64,000 nucleotides of DNA from Lasioglossum baleicum (lineage: Eukaryota; Arthropoda; Insecta; Hymenoptera; Halictidae), in assembly GCF_051020765.1 (NCBI RefSeq), contig NW_027469193.1, positions 1 through 64,000 on the forward strand. Reading direction: 5' to 3'. The position numbers and the translations under genes were made by a program. Within the stretch, counting starts at the first letter, position 1. Every line of letters starts with the position of its first letter. The notes under the pieces were generated by a model that made no database searches, was not told the DNA's origin, and saw only the letters and a list, made by a program, of their open reading frames with translations. This document shows, piece by piece, positions 13,186 through 28,895 of the stretch.

Positions 13186-15607
13186 GAATAACGCATAACG
13201 CATAACGCATGACGCATAACGCATAACGCATAACGCATAACGCATAACGCATAACGCGTAACGCATAACGGATAACGCATAACGGATAACGCATAACGCA
13301 TAACGCATAACGGATAACGCGTAACGCATAACGCATAACGCATAACGCATAACGCATAACGCATAACGCATAACGCATAACGCATAACGCATAACGCATA
13401 ACGCATAACGCATAACGCATAACGCATAACGAATAACGCATAACGCATAACGCATGACGCATAACGCATAACGCATAACGCATAACGCATAACGCATAAC
13501 GCATAACGCATAACGCATAACGCATAACGCATAACGCATAACGCATAACGCATAACGCATAACGCATAACGCATAACGCATAACGCATAACGAATAACGC
13601 ATAACGCATAACGCATGACGCATAACGCATAACGCATAACGCATAACGCATAACGCATAACGCATAACGCATAACGCATAACGCATAACGCATAACGCAT
13701 AACGCATAACGCATAACGCATAACGCATAACGCATAACGCATAACGCATAACGCATAACGCATATCGCATAACGCATAACGTTCAATGAAAAAGTCATAA
13801 CGCATAACGCATATCGCATAACCCGTAAAGCACAACGCATAACACATAACGCATAACGCATAACGCATAACGCATAACGCATAACGCATAACGCATAACG
13901 CATAACGCATAACGCATAACGCATAACGCATAACGCATAACGCATAACGCATAACGCATAACACATAACGCATAACGCATAACGCATAACGCATAACGCA
14001 TAACGCATAACGCATAACGCATAACGCATAACGCATAACGAATAACGCATATCGCATAACGTATAACGCATAACGCATAACGCATAACGCATAACGCATA
14101 ACGAATAACGCATATCGCATAACGTATAACGCTTAACGCATAACGCATAACGCATAACGCGTAACGCATAACGAATAACGCATATCGCATAACGTATAAC
14201 GCTGAACGCATAACGCATAACGCATAACGCATAACGCGTAACGCATAACGGATAACGCATAACGCATAACGCATAACGCATAACGCATAACGCATAACGC
14301 ATAACGCATAACGCATAACGCATAACGCATAACGCATAACGCATAACGCATAACGCATAACGCATAACGCATAACGCATAACGCATAACGCATAACGCAT
14401 AACGCATAACGCATAACGCATAACGCATAACGCATAACGCATAACGCATAACGCATAACGCATAACGCATAACGCATAACGCATAACGCATAACGCATAA
14501 CGCATAACGCATAACGCATGACGCATAACGCATAACGCATAACGCATGACGCATAACGCGTAACGCATAACGGATAACGCATAACGGATAACGCATAACG
14601 CATAACGCATAACGGATAACGCATGACGCATAACGGATAACCCACAACGCATAACGCATAACGCATAACGAATAACGCATAACGCATAACGCATAACGCA
14701 TAACGCATAACGCATAACGCATAACGCATAACGCATAACGCATAACGCATAACGCATAACGCATAACGCATAACGCATAACGCATAACGCATAACGCATA
14801 ACGTATAACGCATAACGTATAACGCTTAACGCATAACGCATAACGCATAACGCGTAACGCATAACGCATAACGCATAACGCATAACGCATAACGCATAAC
14901 GCATAACGCATAACGCATAACGCATAACGCATAACGCATAACGCATAACGCATAACGCATAACGCATAACGCATAACGCATAACGCATAACGCATAACAC
15001 ATAACGCATAACGCATAACGCATAACGCATAACGCATAACGCATAACGCATAACGCATAACGCATAACGCATAACGAATAACGCATATCGCATAACGTAT
15101 AACGCATAACGCATAACGCATAACGCATAACGCATAACGAATAACGCATATCGCATAACGTATAACGCTTAACGCATAACGCATAACGCATAACGCGTAA
15201 CGCATAACGAATAACGCATATCGCATAACGTATAACGCTGAACGCATAACGCATAACGCATAACGCATAACGCGTAACGCATAACGGATAACGCATAACG
15301 CATAACGCATAACGCATAACGCATAACGCATAACGCATAACGCATAACGCATAACGCATAACGCATAACGCATAACGCATAACGCATAACGCATAACGCA
15401 TAACGCATAACGCATAACGCATAACGCATAACGCATAACGCATAACGCATAACGCATAACGCATAACGCATAACGCATAACGCATAACGCATAACGCATA
15501 ACGCATAACGGATAACGCATAACGGATAACGCATAACGCATAACGCATAACGCATAACGCATAACGGATAAAGCATGACGCATAACGGATAACCCACAAC
15601 GCATAAC

Positions 15608-18600
15608 GCATAAAGCATAGTCCATAACGCATAACGCATGACACATTACTCATAACGCATTACGCATAACGCTAACGCATAAGGCATAACGCATAACGCA
15701 TAACGCATAACGCATAACGCATAACGCATAACGCATAACGCATAACGCATAACGCATAACGCATAACGCATAACGCATAACGCATAACGCATAACGCATA
15801 ACGCATAACGCATAACGCATAACGCATAACGCATAACGCATAACGCATAACGCATAACGCATAACGCATAACGCATAACGCATAACGCATAACGCATAAC
15901 GAATAACGCATAACGCATAACGCATAACGCATAACGCACAACGCATAACGCATAACGCATAACGCATAACGCATAACGCATAACGCATAACGCATAACGC
16001 ATAACGCATGACGCATGACGCATAACGCATAACGCATAACGCATAACGCATAACGCATAACGCATAACGCATAACGCATAACGCATAACGCATAACGCAT
16101 AACGCATAACGCATAACGCATAACGCATAACGAATAACGCATATCGCATAACGTATAACGCTTAACGCATAACGCATAACGCATAACGCATAACGCGTAA
16201 CGCATAACGGATAACGCATAACGGATAACGCATAACGCATAACGCATAAAGCATAACGGATAACGCATGACGCATAACGGATAACCCACAACGCATAACG
16301 CATAAAGCATAGTCCATAACGCATAACGCATGACACATTACTCATAACGCATTACGCATAACGCATAACGCATAATGCATAACGCATTACGCATAACGCA
16401 TAACGCTCAATGAAAAAGTCATAACGCATAACGCATATCGCATAACCCGTAAAGCACAACGCATAACACATAACGCATAACGCATAACACATAACGCATA
16501 ACGCATAACGGATAACGCATAACGCATAACGCATAACGCATAACGCATAACGCATAACGGATAACGCATGACGCATAACGCATAACGCATAACGCATAAC
16601 GCATAACGCGTAACGCATAACGCATAACGCATAACGCATAACGCATAACGCATAACGCATAACGCATAACGCATAACGCATAACGCATAACGCATAACGC
16701 ATAACGCATAACGCATAACGCATAACGCATAACGCATAACGCATAACGCATAACGCATAACGCACAACGCATAACGCATAACGCATAACGCATAACGCAT
16801 AACGCATAACGCATAACGCATAACGCATAACGCATAACGCATAACGAATAACGCATAACGCATAACGCATGACGCATAACGCATAACGCATAACGCATAA
16901 CGCATAACGCATAACGCATAACGCATAACGCATAACGGATAACGCATGACGCATAACGGATAACCCACAACGCATAACGCATAAAGCATAACGAATAACG
17001 CATATCGCATAACGTATAACGCTTAACGCATAACGCATAACGCATAACGCATAACGCGTAACGCATAACGGATAACGCATAACGCATAACGCATAACGCA
17101 TAACGCATAACGCATAACGCATAACGCATAACGCATAACGCATAACGCATAACGCATAACGCATAACGCATAACGCATAACGCATAACGCATAACGCATA
17201 ACGCATAACGCATAACGCATAACGCATAACGCATAACGCATAACGCATAACGCATAACGCATAACGCATAACGCATAACGCATAACGCATAACGAATAAC
17301 GCATATCGCATAACGTATAACGCTTAACGCATAACGCATAACGCATAACGCTTAACGCATAACGCATAACGCATAACGCATAACGCGTAACGCATAACGC
17401 ATAACGCATAACGCATAACGCATAACGCATAACGCATAACGCATAACGCATAACGCATAACGCATAACGCATACCGCATAACGCATAACGCATAACGCAT
17501 AACGGATAACGCATAACGCATAACGCATAACGCATAACGCATAACGCATAACGCATAACGAATAACGCATAACGCATAACGCATGACGCATAACGCATAA
17601 CGCATAACGCATAACGCATAACGCGTAACGCATAACGGATAACGCATAACGGATAACGCATAACGCATAACGCATAACGGATAACGCATGACGCATAACG
17701 GATAACCCACAACGCATAACGCATAACGCATAACGAATAACGCATAACGCATAACGCATAACGCATAACGCATAACGCATAACGCATAACGCATAACGCA
17801 TAACGCATAACGCATAACGCATAACGCATAACGCATAACGCATAACGCATAACGCATAACGCATAACGCATAACGCATAACGCATAACGCATAACGCATA
17901 ACGCATAACGCATAACGCATAACGCATAACGCATAACGCATAACGCATAACGCATAACGCATAACGCATAACGCATAACGCATAACGCATAACGCATAAC
18001 GCATAACGCATAACGCATAACGCATAACGCATAACGCATAACGCATAACGCATAACGCATAACGCATAACGCATAACGCATAACGCATAACGCATAACGC
18101 ATAACGCATAACGCATAACGCATAACGCATAACGCATAACGCATAACGCATAACGCATAACGCATAACGCATAACGCATAACGCATAACGCATAACGCAT
18201 AACGCATAACGCATAACGCATAACGCATAACGCATAACGCATAACGCATAACGCATAACGCATAACGCATAACGCATAACGCATAACGCATAACGCATAA
18301 CGCATAACGCATAACGCATAACGCATAACGCATAACGCATAACGCATAACGCATAACGCATAACGCATAACGCATAACGCATAACGCATAACGCATAACG
18401 CATAACGCATAACGCATAACGCATAACGCATAACGAATAACGCATAACGCATAACGCATGACGCATAACGCATAACGCATAACGCATAACGCATAACGCA
18501 TAACGCGTAACGCATAACGGATAACGCATAACGGATAACGCATAACGCATAACGCATAACGGATAACGCGTAACGCATAACGCATAACGCATAACGCATA

Positions 18601-20740
18601 ACGCATAACGCATAACGCATAACGCATAACGCATAACGCATAACGCATAACGCATAACGCATAACGCATAAAGCATAACGCATAACGCATAACGCATAAC
18701 GCATAACGCATAACGCATAACGCATAACGCATAACGCATAACGCATAACGCATAACGCATAACGCATAACGCATAACGCATAACGCATAACGCATAACGC
18801 ATAACGCATAACGCATAACGCATAACGCATAACGCATAACGCATAACGCATAACGCATAACGCATAACGCATAACGCATAACGCATAACGCATAACGAAT
18901 AACGCATAACGCATAACGCATGACGCATAACGCATAACGCATAACGCATAACGCATAACGCATAACGCATAACGCATAACGCATAACGCATAACGCATAA
19001 CGCATAACGCATAACGCATAACGCATAACGCATAACGAATAACGCATAACGCATAACGCATGACGCATAACGCATAACGCATAACGCATAACGCATAACG
19101 CATAACGCATAACGCATAACGCATAACGCATAACGCATAACGCATAACGCATAACGCATAACGCATAACGCATAACGCATAACGCATAACGCATAACGCA
19201 TATCGCATAACGCATAACGTTCAATGAAAAAGTCATAACGCATAACGCATATCGCATAACCCGTAAAGCACAACGCATAACACATAACGCATAACGCATA
19301 ACGCATAACGCATAACGCATAACGCATAACGCATAACGCATAACGCATAACGCATAACGCATAACGCATAACGCATAACGCATAACGCATAACGCATAAC
19401 GCATAACACATAACGCATAACGCATAACGCATAACGCATAACGCATAACGCATAACGCATAACGCATAACGCATAACGCATAACGAATAACGCATATCGC
19501 ATAACGTATAACGCATAACGCATAACGCATAACGCATAACGCATAACGAATAACGCATATCGCATAACGTATAACGCTTAACGCATAACGCATAACGCAT
19601 AACGCGTAACGCATAACGAATAACGCATATCGCATAACGTATAACGCTGAACGCATAACGCATAACGCATAACGCATAACGCGTAACGCATAACGGATAA
19701 CGCATAACGCATAACGCATAACGCATAACGCATAACGCATAACGCATAACGCATAACGCATAACGCATAACGCATAACGCATAACGCATAACGCATAACG
19801 CATAACGCATAACGCATAACGCATAACGCATAACGCATAACGCATAACGCATAACGCATAACGCATAACGCATAACGCATAACGCATAACGCATAACGCA
19901 TAACGCATAACGCATAACGCATAACGCATAACGCATAACGCATAACGCATAACGCATAACGCATAACGCATAACGCATAACGCATAACGCATAACGCATA
20001 ACGCATAACGAATAACGCATAACGCATAACGCATGACGCATAACGCATAACGCATAACGCATGACGCATAACGCGTAACGCATAACGGATAACGCATAAC
20101 GGATAACGCATAACGCATAACGCATAACGGATAACGCATGACGCATAACGGATAACCCACAACGCATAACGCATAACGCATAACGAATAACGCATAACGC
20201 ATAACGCATAACGCATAACGCATAACGCATAACGCATAACGCATAACGCATAACGCATAACGCATAACGCATAACGCATAACGCATAACGCATAACGCAT
20301 AACGTATAACGCTTAACGCATAACGCATAACGCATAACGCGTAACGCATAACGCATAACGCATAACGCATAACGCATAACGCATAACGCATAACGCATAA
20401 CGCATAACGCATAACGCATAACGCATAACGCATAACGCATAACGCATAACGCATAACGCATAACGCATAACGCATAACGCATAACACATAACGCATAACG
20501 CATAACGCATAACGCATAACGCATAACGCATAACGCATAACGCATAACGAATAACGCATATCGCATAACGTATAACGCATAACGCATAACGCATAACGCA
20601 TAACGCATAACGAATAACGCATATCGCATAACGTATAACGCTTAACGCATAACGCATAACGCATAACGCGTAACGCATAACGAATAACGCATATCGCATA
20701 ACGTATAACGCTGAACGCATAACGCATAACGCATAACGCA
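15608..20740 (+). repeat. Array domain 3, copy 2 of the duplicated segment
   Basis: It repeats the landmarks of 10,478-15,607: J at 15,615 and 16,307, GCTAAC at 15,671, C cassette at 16,405, a pure tract at 17,742-18,434, T cassette at 19,219, and GCTGAAC at 19,646 and 20,710. The offset from copy 1 starts at 5,130 bp, becomes 5,137 by the GCATACC unit near 17,471, and reaches 5,438 at the T cassette. The largest single contribution is the pure tract, which has 99 units here and 83 in copy 1. Confidence 0.9.
17742..18434 (+). repeat. Pure consensus tract, 99 units (copy 2)
   Basis: It is bounded by GAATAAC at 17,735 and at 18,435. This is the longest uninterrupted run of the consensus unit that I measured. 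It lies at the position equivalent to the 83-unit tract of copy 1. Confidence 0.85.
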
Positions 20741-21934
20741 TAACGCGTAACGCATAACGGATAACGCATAACGCATAACGCATAACGCATAACGCATAAC
20801 GCATAACGCATAACGCATAACGCATAACGCATAACGCATAACGCATAACGCATAACGCATAACGCATAACGCATAACGCATAACGCATAACGCATAACGC
20901 ATAACGCATAACGCATAACGCATAACGCATAACGCATAACGCATAACGCATAACGCATAACGCATAACGCATAACGCATAACGCATAACGCATAACGCAT
21001 AACGCATAACGCATAACGCATAACGCATAACGCATAACACATAACGCATAACGCATAACGCATAACGCATAACGCATAACGCATAACGCATAACGCATAA
21101 CGCATAACGCATAACGAATAACGCATATCGCATAACGTATAACGCATAACGCATAACGCATAACGCATAACGCATAACGAATAACGCATATCGCATAACG
21201 CATAACGCATAACGCATAACGCATAACGCATAACGCATAACGCATAACGCATAACGCATAACGCATAACGCATAACGCATAACGCATAACGCATAACGCA
21301 TAACGCATAACGCATAACGCATAACGCATAACGCAAAACGCATAACGCATAACGCATAACGCATAACGCATAACGAATAACGCATATCGCATAACGTATA
21401 ACGCTTAACGCATAACGCATAACGCATAACGCATAACGCATAACGCATAACGCATAACGCATAACGCATAACGCATAACGCATAACGCATAACGCATAAC
21501 GCATAACGCATAACGCATAACGCATAACGCATAACGCATAACGCATAACGCATAACGCATAACGCATAACGCATAACGCATAACGCATAACGCATAACGC
21601 ATAACGCATAACGCATAACGCATAACGCATAACGCATAACGCATAACGCATAACGCATAACGCATAACGCATAACGCATAACGCATAACGCATAACGCAT
21701 AACGCATAACGCATAACGCATAACGCATAACGCATAACGCATAACGCATAACGAATAACGCATAACGCATAACGCATGACGCATAACGCATAACGCATAA
21801 CGCATAACGCATAACGCGTAACGCATAACGGATAACGCATAACGGATAACGCATAACGCATAACGCATAACGGATAACGCATGACGCATAACGGATAACC
21901 CACAACGCATAACGCATAACGCATAACGAATAAC

Positions 21935-22598
21935 GCATAACGCATAACGCATAACGCATAACGCATAACGCATAACGCATAACGCATAACGCATAACGCA
22001 TAACGCATAACGCATAACGCAAACGCATAACGCATAACGCATAACGCATAACGCATAACGCATAACGCATAACGCATAACGCATAACGCATAACGCATAA
22101 CGCATAACGCATAACGCATAACGCATAACGCATAACGCATAACGCATAACGCATAACGCATAACGCATAACGCATAACGCATAACGCATAACGCATAACG
22201 CATAACGCATAACGCATAACGCATAACGCATAACGCATAACGCATAACGCATAACGCATAACGCATAACGCATAACGCATAACGCATAACGCATAACGCA
22301 TAACGCATAACGCATAACGCATAACGCATAACGCATAACGCATAACGCATAACGCATAACGCATAACGCATAACGCATAACGCATAACGCATAACGCATA
22401 ACGCATAACGCATAACGCATAACGCATAACGCATAACGCATAACGCATAACGCATAACGCATAACGCATAACGCATAACGCATAACGCATAACGCATAAC
22501 GCATAACGCATAACGCATAACGCATAACGCATAACGCATAACGCATAACGCATAACGCATAACGCATAACGCATAACGCATAACGCATAACGCATAAC
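21935..22598 (+). repeat. Near-pure tract, 95 units with one 6-bp unit
   Basis: It is bounded by GAATAAC at 21,928 and at 22,599. Twelve consensus units are followed by a 6-bp unit GCAAAC at 22,019 and then 82 consensus units. It is the third paralogue of the tracts at 12,605 and 17,742. The 6-bp unit is the leftmost phase break of the indel-rich region. Confidence 0.82.
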
Positions 22599-24082
22599 GA
22601 ATAACGCATAACGCATAACGCATGACGCATAACGCATAACGCATAACGCATAACGCATAACGCATAACGCGTAACGCATAACGGATAACGCATAACGGAT
22701 AACGCATAACGCATAACGCATAACGGATAACGCGTAACGCATAACGCATAACGCATAACGCATAACGCATAACGCATAACGCATAACGCATAACGCATAA
22801 CGCATAACGCATAACGCATAACGCATAACGCATAACGCATAAAGCATAACGCATAACGCATAACGCATAACGCATAACGCATAACGCATAACGCATAACG
22901 CATAACGCATAACGCATAACGCATAACGCATAACGCATAACGCATAACGCATAACGCATAACGCATAACGCATAACGCATAACGCGTAACGCATAACGGA
23001 TAACGCATAACGCATAACGCATAACGCATAACGCATAACGCATAACGCATAACGCATAACGCATAACGCATAACGCATAACGCATAACGCATAACGCATA
23101 ACGCATAACGCATAACGCATAACGCATAACGCATAACGCATAACGCATAACGCATAACGCATAACGCATAACGCATAACGCATAACGCATAACGCATAAC
23201 GCATAACGCATAACGCATAACGCATAACGCATAACGCATAACGCATAACGCATAACGCATAACGCATAACGCATAACGCATAACGCATAACGCATAACGC
23301 ATAACGCATAACGAATAACGCATAACGCATAACGCATGACGCATAACGCATAACGCATAACGCATGACGCATAACGCGTAACGCATAACGGATAACGCAT
23401 AACGGATAACGCATAACGCATAACGCATAACGGATAACGCATGACGCATAACGGATAACCCACAACGCATAACGCATAACGCATAACGAATAACGCATAA
23501 CGCATAACGCATAACGCATAACGCATAACGCATAACGCATAACGCATAACGCATAACGCATAACGCATAACGCATAACGCATAACGCATAACGCATAACG
23601 CATAACGCATAACGCATAACGCATAACGCATAACGCATAACGCATAACGCATAACGCATAACGCATAACGCATAACGCATAACGCATAACGCATAACGCA
23701 TAACGCATAACGCATAACGCATAACGCATAACGCATAACGCATAACGCATAACGCATAACGCATAACGCATAACGCATAACGCATAACGCATAACGCATA
23801 ACGCATAACGCATAACGCATAACGCATAACGCATAACGCATAACGCATAACGCATAACGCATAACGCATAACGCATAACGCATAACGCATAACGCATAAC
23901 GCATAACGCATAACACATAACGCATAACGCATAACGCATAACGCATAACGCATAACGCATAACGCATAACGCATAACGCATAACGCATAACGAATAACGC
24001 ATATCGCATAACGTATAACGCATAACGCATAACGCATAACGCATAACGCATAACGAATAACGCATATCGCATAACGCATAAC

Positions 24083-25867
24083 GCACATAACGCATAACGC
24101 ATAACGAATAACGCATATCGCATAACGCATAACGCATAACGCATAACGCATAACGCATAACGCATAACGCATAACGCATAACGCATAACGCATAACGCAT
24201 AACGCATAACGCATAACGCATAACGCATAACGCATAACGCATAACCATAACGCATAACGCATAACGCATAACGAATAACGCATAACGCATAACGCATGAC
24301 GCATAACGCATAACGCATAACGCATAACGCATAACGCATAAACGCATAACGCATAACGCATAACGCATAACGCATAACGCATAACGCATAACGCATAACG
24401 CATAACGCATAACGCATAACGCATAACGCATAACGCATAACGCATAACGCATAACGCATAACGCATAACGCATAACGCATAACGCATAACGAATAACGCA
24501 TAACGCATAACGCATGACGCATAACGCATAACGCATAACGCATACGCATAACGCATAACGCATAACGCATACGCATAACGCATAACGCATAACGCATAAC
24601 GCATAACGCATAACGCATAACGCATAAACGCATAAACGCATAATCGCATAACGCATAACGTTCAATGAAAAAGTCAAACGCATAACGCATATCGCATAAC
24701 CCGTAAAGCACAACGCATAACACATAACGCATAACGCATAACGCATAACGCATAACGCATAACGCATAACGCATAACGCATAACGCATAACGCATAACGC
24801 ATAACGCATAACGCATAACGCATAACGCATAACGCATAACGCATAACACATAACGCATAACGCATAACGCATAACGCATAACGCATAACGCATAACGCAT
24901 AACGCATAACGCATAACGAATAACGCATATCGCATAACGTATAACGCATAACGCATAACGCATAACGCATAACGCATAACGAATAACGCATATCGCATAA
25001 CGTATAACGCTTAACGCATAACGCATAACGCATAACGCGTAACGCATAACGAATAACGCATATCGCATAACGTATAACGCTGAACGCATAACGCATAACG
25101 CATAACGCATAACGCATAACGCGTAACGCATAACGGATAACGCATAACGCATAACGCATAACGCATAACGCATAACGCATAACGCATAACGCATAACGCA
25201 TAACGCATAACGCATAACGCATAACGCATAACGCATAACGCATAACGCATAACGCATAACGCATAACGCATAACGCATAACGCATAACGCATAACGCATA
25301 ACGCATAACGCATAACGCATAACGCATACGCATAACGCATAACGCATAACGCATAACGCATAACGCATAACGCATAACGCATAACGCATAACGCATAACG
25401 CATAACGCATACGCATAACGCATAACGCATAACGCATAACGCATAACGCATAACGCATAACGCATAACGCATAACGCATAACGCATAACGCATAACGCAT
25501 AACGCATAACGCATAACGCATAACGCATAACGCATAACGCATAACGATACCGAATAACGCATAACGCATAACGCATGACGCATAACGCATAACGCATAAC
25601 GCATGACGCATAACGCGTAACGCATAACGGATAACGCATAACGGATAACGCATAACGCATAACGCATAACGGATAACGCATGACGCATAACGGATAACCC
25701 ACAAACGCATAACGCATAACGCATAACGAATAACGCAAACGCATAACGCATAACGCATAACGCATAACGCATAACGCATAACGCATAACGCATAACGCAT
25801 AACGCATAACGCATAACGCATAACGCATAACGCATAACGCATAACGTATAACGCTTAACGCATAAAC
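24083..25867 (+). other. Cluster of phase-breaking indels
   Basis: Units of the wrong length crowd here: a 9-mer at 24,083; 6-mers at 24,246, 24,540, 24,567, 25,324, 25,407 and 25,735; 8-mers at 24,336, 24,622, 24,630, 24,638 and 25,860; a lost T after the T cassette at about 24,675; a disturbed unit at 25,546 (GATACC); and an extra A in the CCACAAC unit near 25,701. Elsewhere in 64 kb I saw only the 6-mer at 22,019 and four copies of an inherited GCTAAC. Most of these changes are private: the matching positions in paralogous copies are intact. Low consensus accuracy in this stretch of the assembly is the simplest cause. Local decay is the alternative. Confidence 0.85.
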
Positions 25868-28800
25868 GCATAACGCATAACGCGTAACGCATAACGCATA
25901 ACGCATAACGCATAACGCATAACGCATAACGCATAACGCATAACGCATAACGCATAACGCATAACGCATAACGCATAACGCATAACGCATAACGCATAAC
26001 GCATAACGCATAACGCATAACACATAACGCATAACGCATAACGCATAACGCATAACGCATAACGCATAACGCATAACGCATAACGCATAACGCATAACGA
26101 ATAACGCATATCGCATAACGTATAACGCATAACGCATAACGCATAACGCATAACGCATAACGAATAACGCATATCGCATAACGTATAACGCTTAACGCAT
26201 AACGCATAACGCATAACGCGTAACGCATAACGAATAACGCATATCGCATAACGTATAACGCTGAACGCATAACGCATAACGCATAACGCATAACGCGTAA
26301 CGCATAACGGATAACGCATAACGCATAACGCATAACGCATAACGCATAACGCATAACGCATAACGCATAACGCATAACGCATAACGCATAACGCATAACG
26401 CATAACGCATAACGCATAACGCATAACGCATAACGCATAACGCATAACGCATAACGCATAACGCATAACGCATAACGCATAACGCATAACGCATAACGCA
26501 TAACGCATAACGCATAACGCATAACGCATAACGCATAACGCATAACGCATAACGTATAACGCATAACGCATAACGCATAACGCATAACGCATAACGAATA
26601 ACGCATATCGCATAACGTATAACGCTTAACGCATAACGCATAACGCATAACGCGTAACGCATAACGAATAACGCATATCGCATAACGTATAACGCTGAAC
26701 GCATAACGCATAACGCATAACGCATAACGCGTAACACATAACGGATAACGCATAACGCATAACGCATAACGCATAACGCATAACGCATAACGCATAACGC
26801 ATAACGCATAACGCATAACGCATAACGCATAACGCATAACGCATAACGCATAACGCATAACGCATAACGCATAACGCATAACGCATAACGCATAACGCAT
26901 AACGCATAACGCATAACGCATAACGCATAACGCATAACGCATAACGCATAACGCATAACGCATAACGCATAACGCATAACGCATAACGCATAACGCATAA
27001 CGCATAACGCATAACGCATAACGCATAACGCATAACGCATAACGCATAACGCATAACGCATAACGCATAACGCATAACGCATAACGCATAACGCATAACG
27101 CATAACGCATAACGCATAACGCATAACGCATAACGCATAACGCATAACGCATAACGCATAACGCATAACGCATAACGCATAACGCATAACGCATAACGCA
27201 TAACGCATAACGCATAACGCATAACGCATAACGCATAACGCATAACGCATAACGCATAACGAATAACGCATAACGCATAACGCATGACGCATAACGCATA
27301 ACGCATAACGCATGACGCATAACGCGTAACGCATAACGGATAACGCATAACGGATAACGCATAACGCATAACGCATAACGGATAACGCATGACGCATAAC
27401 GGATAACCCACAACGCATAACGCATAACGCATAACGAATAACGCATAACGCATAACGCATAACGCATAACGCATAACGCATAACGCATAACGCATAACGC
27501 ATAACGCATAACGCATAACGCATAACGCATAACGCATAACGCATAACGCATAACGTATAACGCTTAACGCATAACGCATAACGCATAACGCGTAACGCAT
27601 AACGCATAACGCATAACGCATAACGCATACCGCATAACGCATAACGCATAACGCATAACGCATAACGCATAACGCATAACGCATAACGCATAACGCATAA
27701 CGCATAACGCATAACGCATAACGCATAACGCATAACGCATAACGCATAACGCATAACGCATAACGCATAACGCATAACGCATAACGCATAACGCATAACG
27801 CATAACGCATAACGCATAACGCATAACGCATAACGCATAACGAATAACGCATAACGCATAACGCATAACGCATAACGCACAACGCATAACGCATAACGCA
27901 TAACGCATAACGCATAACGCATAACGCATAACGCATAACGCATAACGCATGACGCATGACGCATAACGCATAACGCATAACGCATAACGCATAACGCATA
28001 ACGCATAACGCATAACGCAAAACGCATAACGCATAACGCATAACGCATAACGCATAACGAATAACGCATATCGCATAACGTATAACGCTTAACGCATAAC
28101 GCATAACGCATAACGCATAACGCATAACGCATAACGCATAACGCATAACGCATAACGCATAACGCATAACGCATAACGCATAACGCATAACGCATAACGC
28201 ATAACGCATAACGCATAACGCATAACGCATAACGCATAACGCATAACGCATAACGCATAACGCATAACGCATAACGCATAACGGATAACGCATAACGGAT
28301 AACGCATAACGCATAACGCATAACGCATAACGCATAACGCATAACGCATAACGCATAACGCATAACGCATAACGCATAACGCATAACGCATAACGCATAA
28401 CGCATAACGCATAACGCATAACGCATAACGCATAACGCATAACGCATAACGCATAACGCATAACGCATAACGCATAACGCATAACGCATAACGCATAACG
28501 AATAACGCATAACGCATAACGCATAACGCATAACGCACAACGCATAACGCATAACGCATAACGCATAACGCATAACGCATAACGCATAACGCATAACGCA
28601 TAACGCATGACGCATGACGCATAACGCATAACGCATAACGCATAACGCATAACGCATAACGCATAACGCATAACGCATAACGCATAACGCATAACGCATA
28701 ACGCATAACGCATAACGCATAACGAATAACGCATATCGCATAACGTATAACGCTTAACGCATAACGCATAACGCATAACGCATAACGCGTAACGCATAAC

Positions 28801-28895
28801 GGATAACGCATAACGGATAACGCATAACGCATAACGCATAAAGCATAACGGATAACGCATGACGCATAACGGATAACCCACAACGCATAACGCAT

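Larger units (their letters stand above)
10478..15607 (+). repeat. Array domain 3, copy 1 of a segment of about 5.1 kb
   Basis: Landmarks in order: J at 10,485, the 6-bp unit GCTAAC at 10,541, J at 11,177, C cassette at 11,275, a pure tract at 12,605-13,185, T cassette at 13,781, and GCTGAAC at 14,201 and 15,237. The same order restarts at 15,608. The shift between copies is 5,130 bp over the first part (both J modules, the GCTAAC unit and the C cassette), then grows by whole units. The shift of 5,130 is one short of a multiple of 7 because the copy contains the single 6-bp unit GCTAAC. Confidence 0.9.
20741..28895 (+). repeat. Array domain 4: rearranged third copy, rich in indels
   Basis: The pure tract (21,935-22,598), T cassette (24,660) and GCTGAAC markers (25,079, 26,260, 26,694) match the later part of the two preceding copies, but the J-J-C portion is absent. 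About 1.2 kb of extra repeat lies between the pure tract and the T cassette. No J module occurs between 16.4 and 28.9 kb. From 22.0 to 25.9 kb, 6-, 8- and 9-bp units break the heptamer phase, which is described separately. The right part (26.7-28.9 kb) returns to clean heptamers with CCACAAC and GAATAAC modules. Confidence 0.75.
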
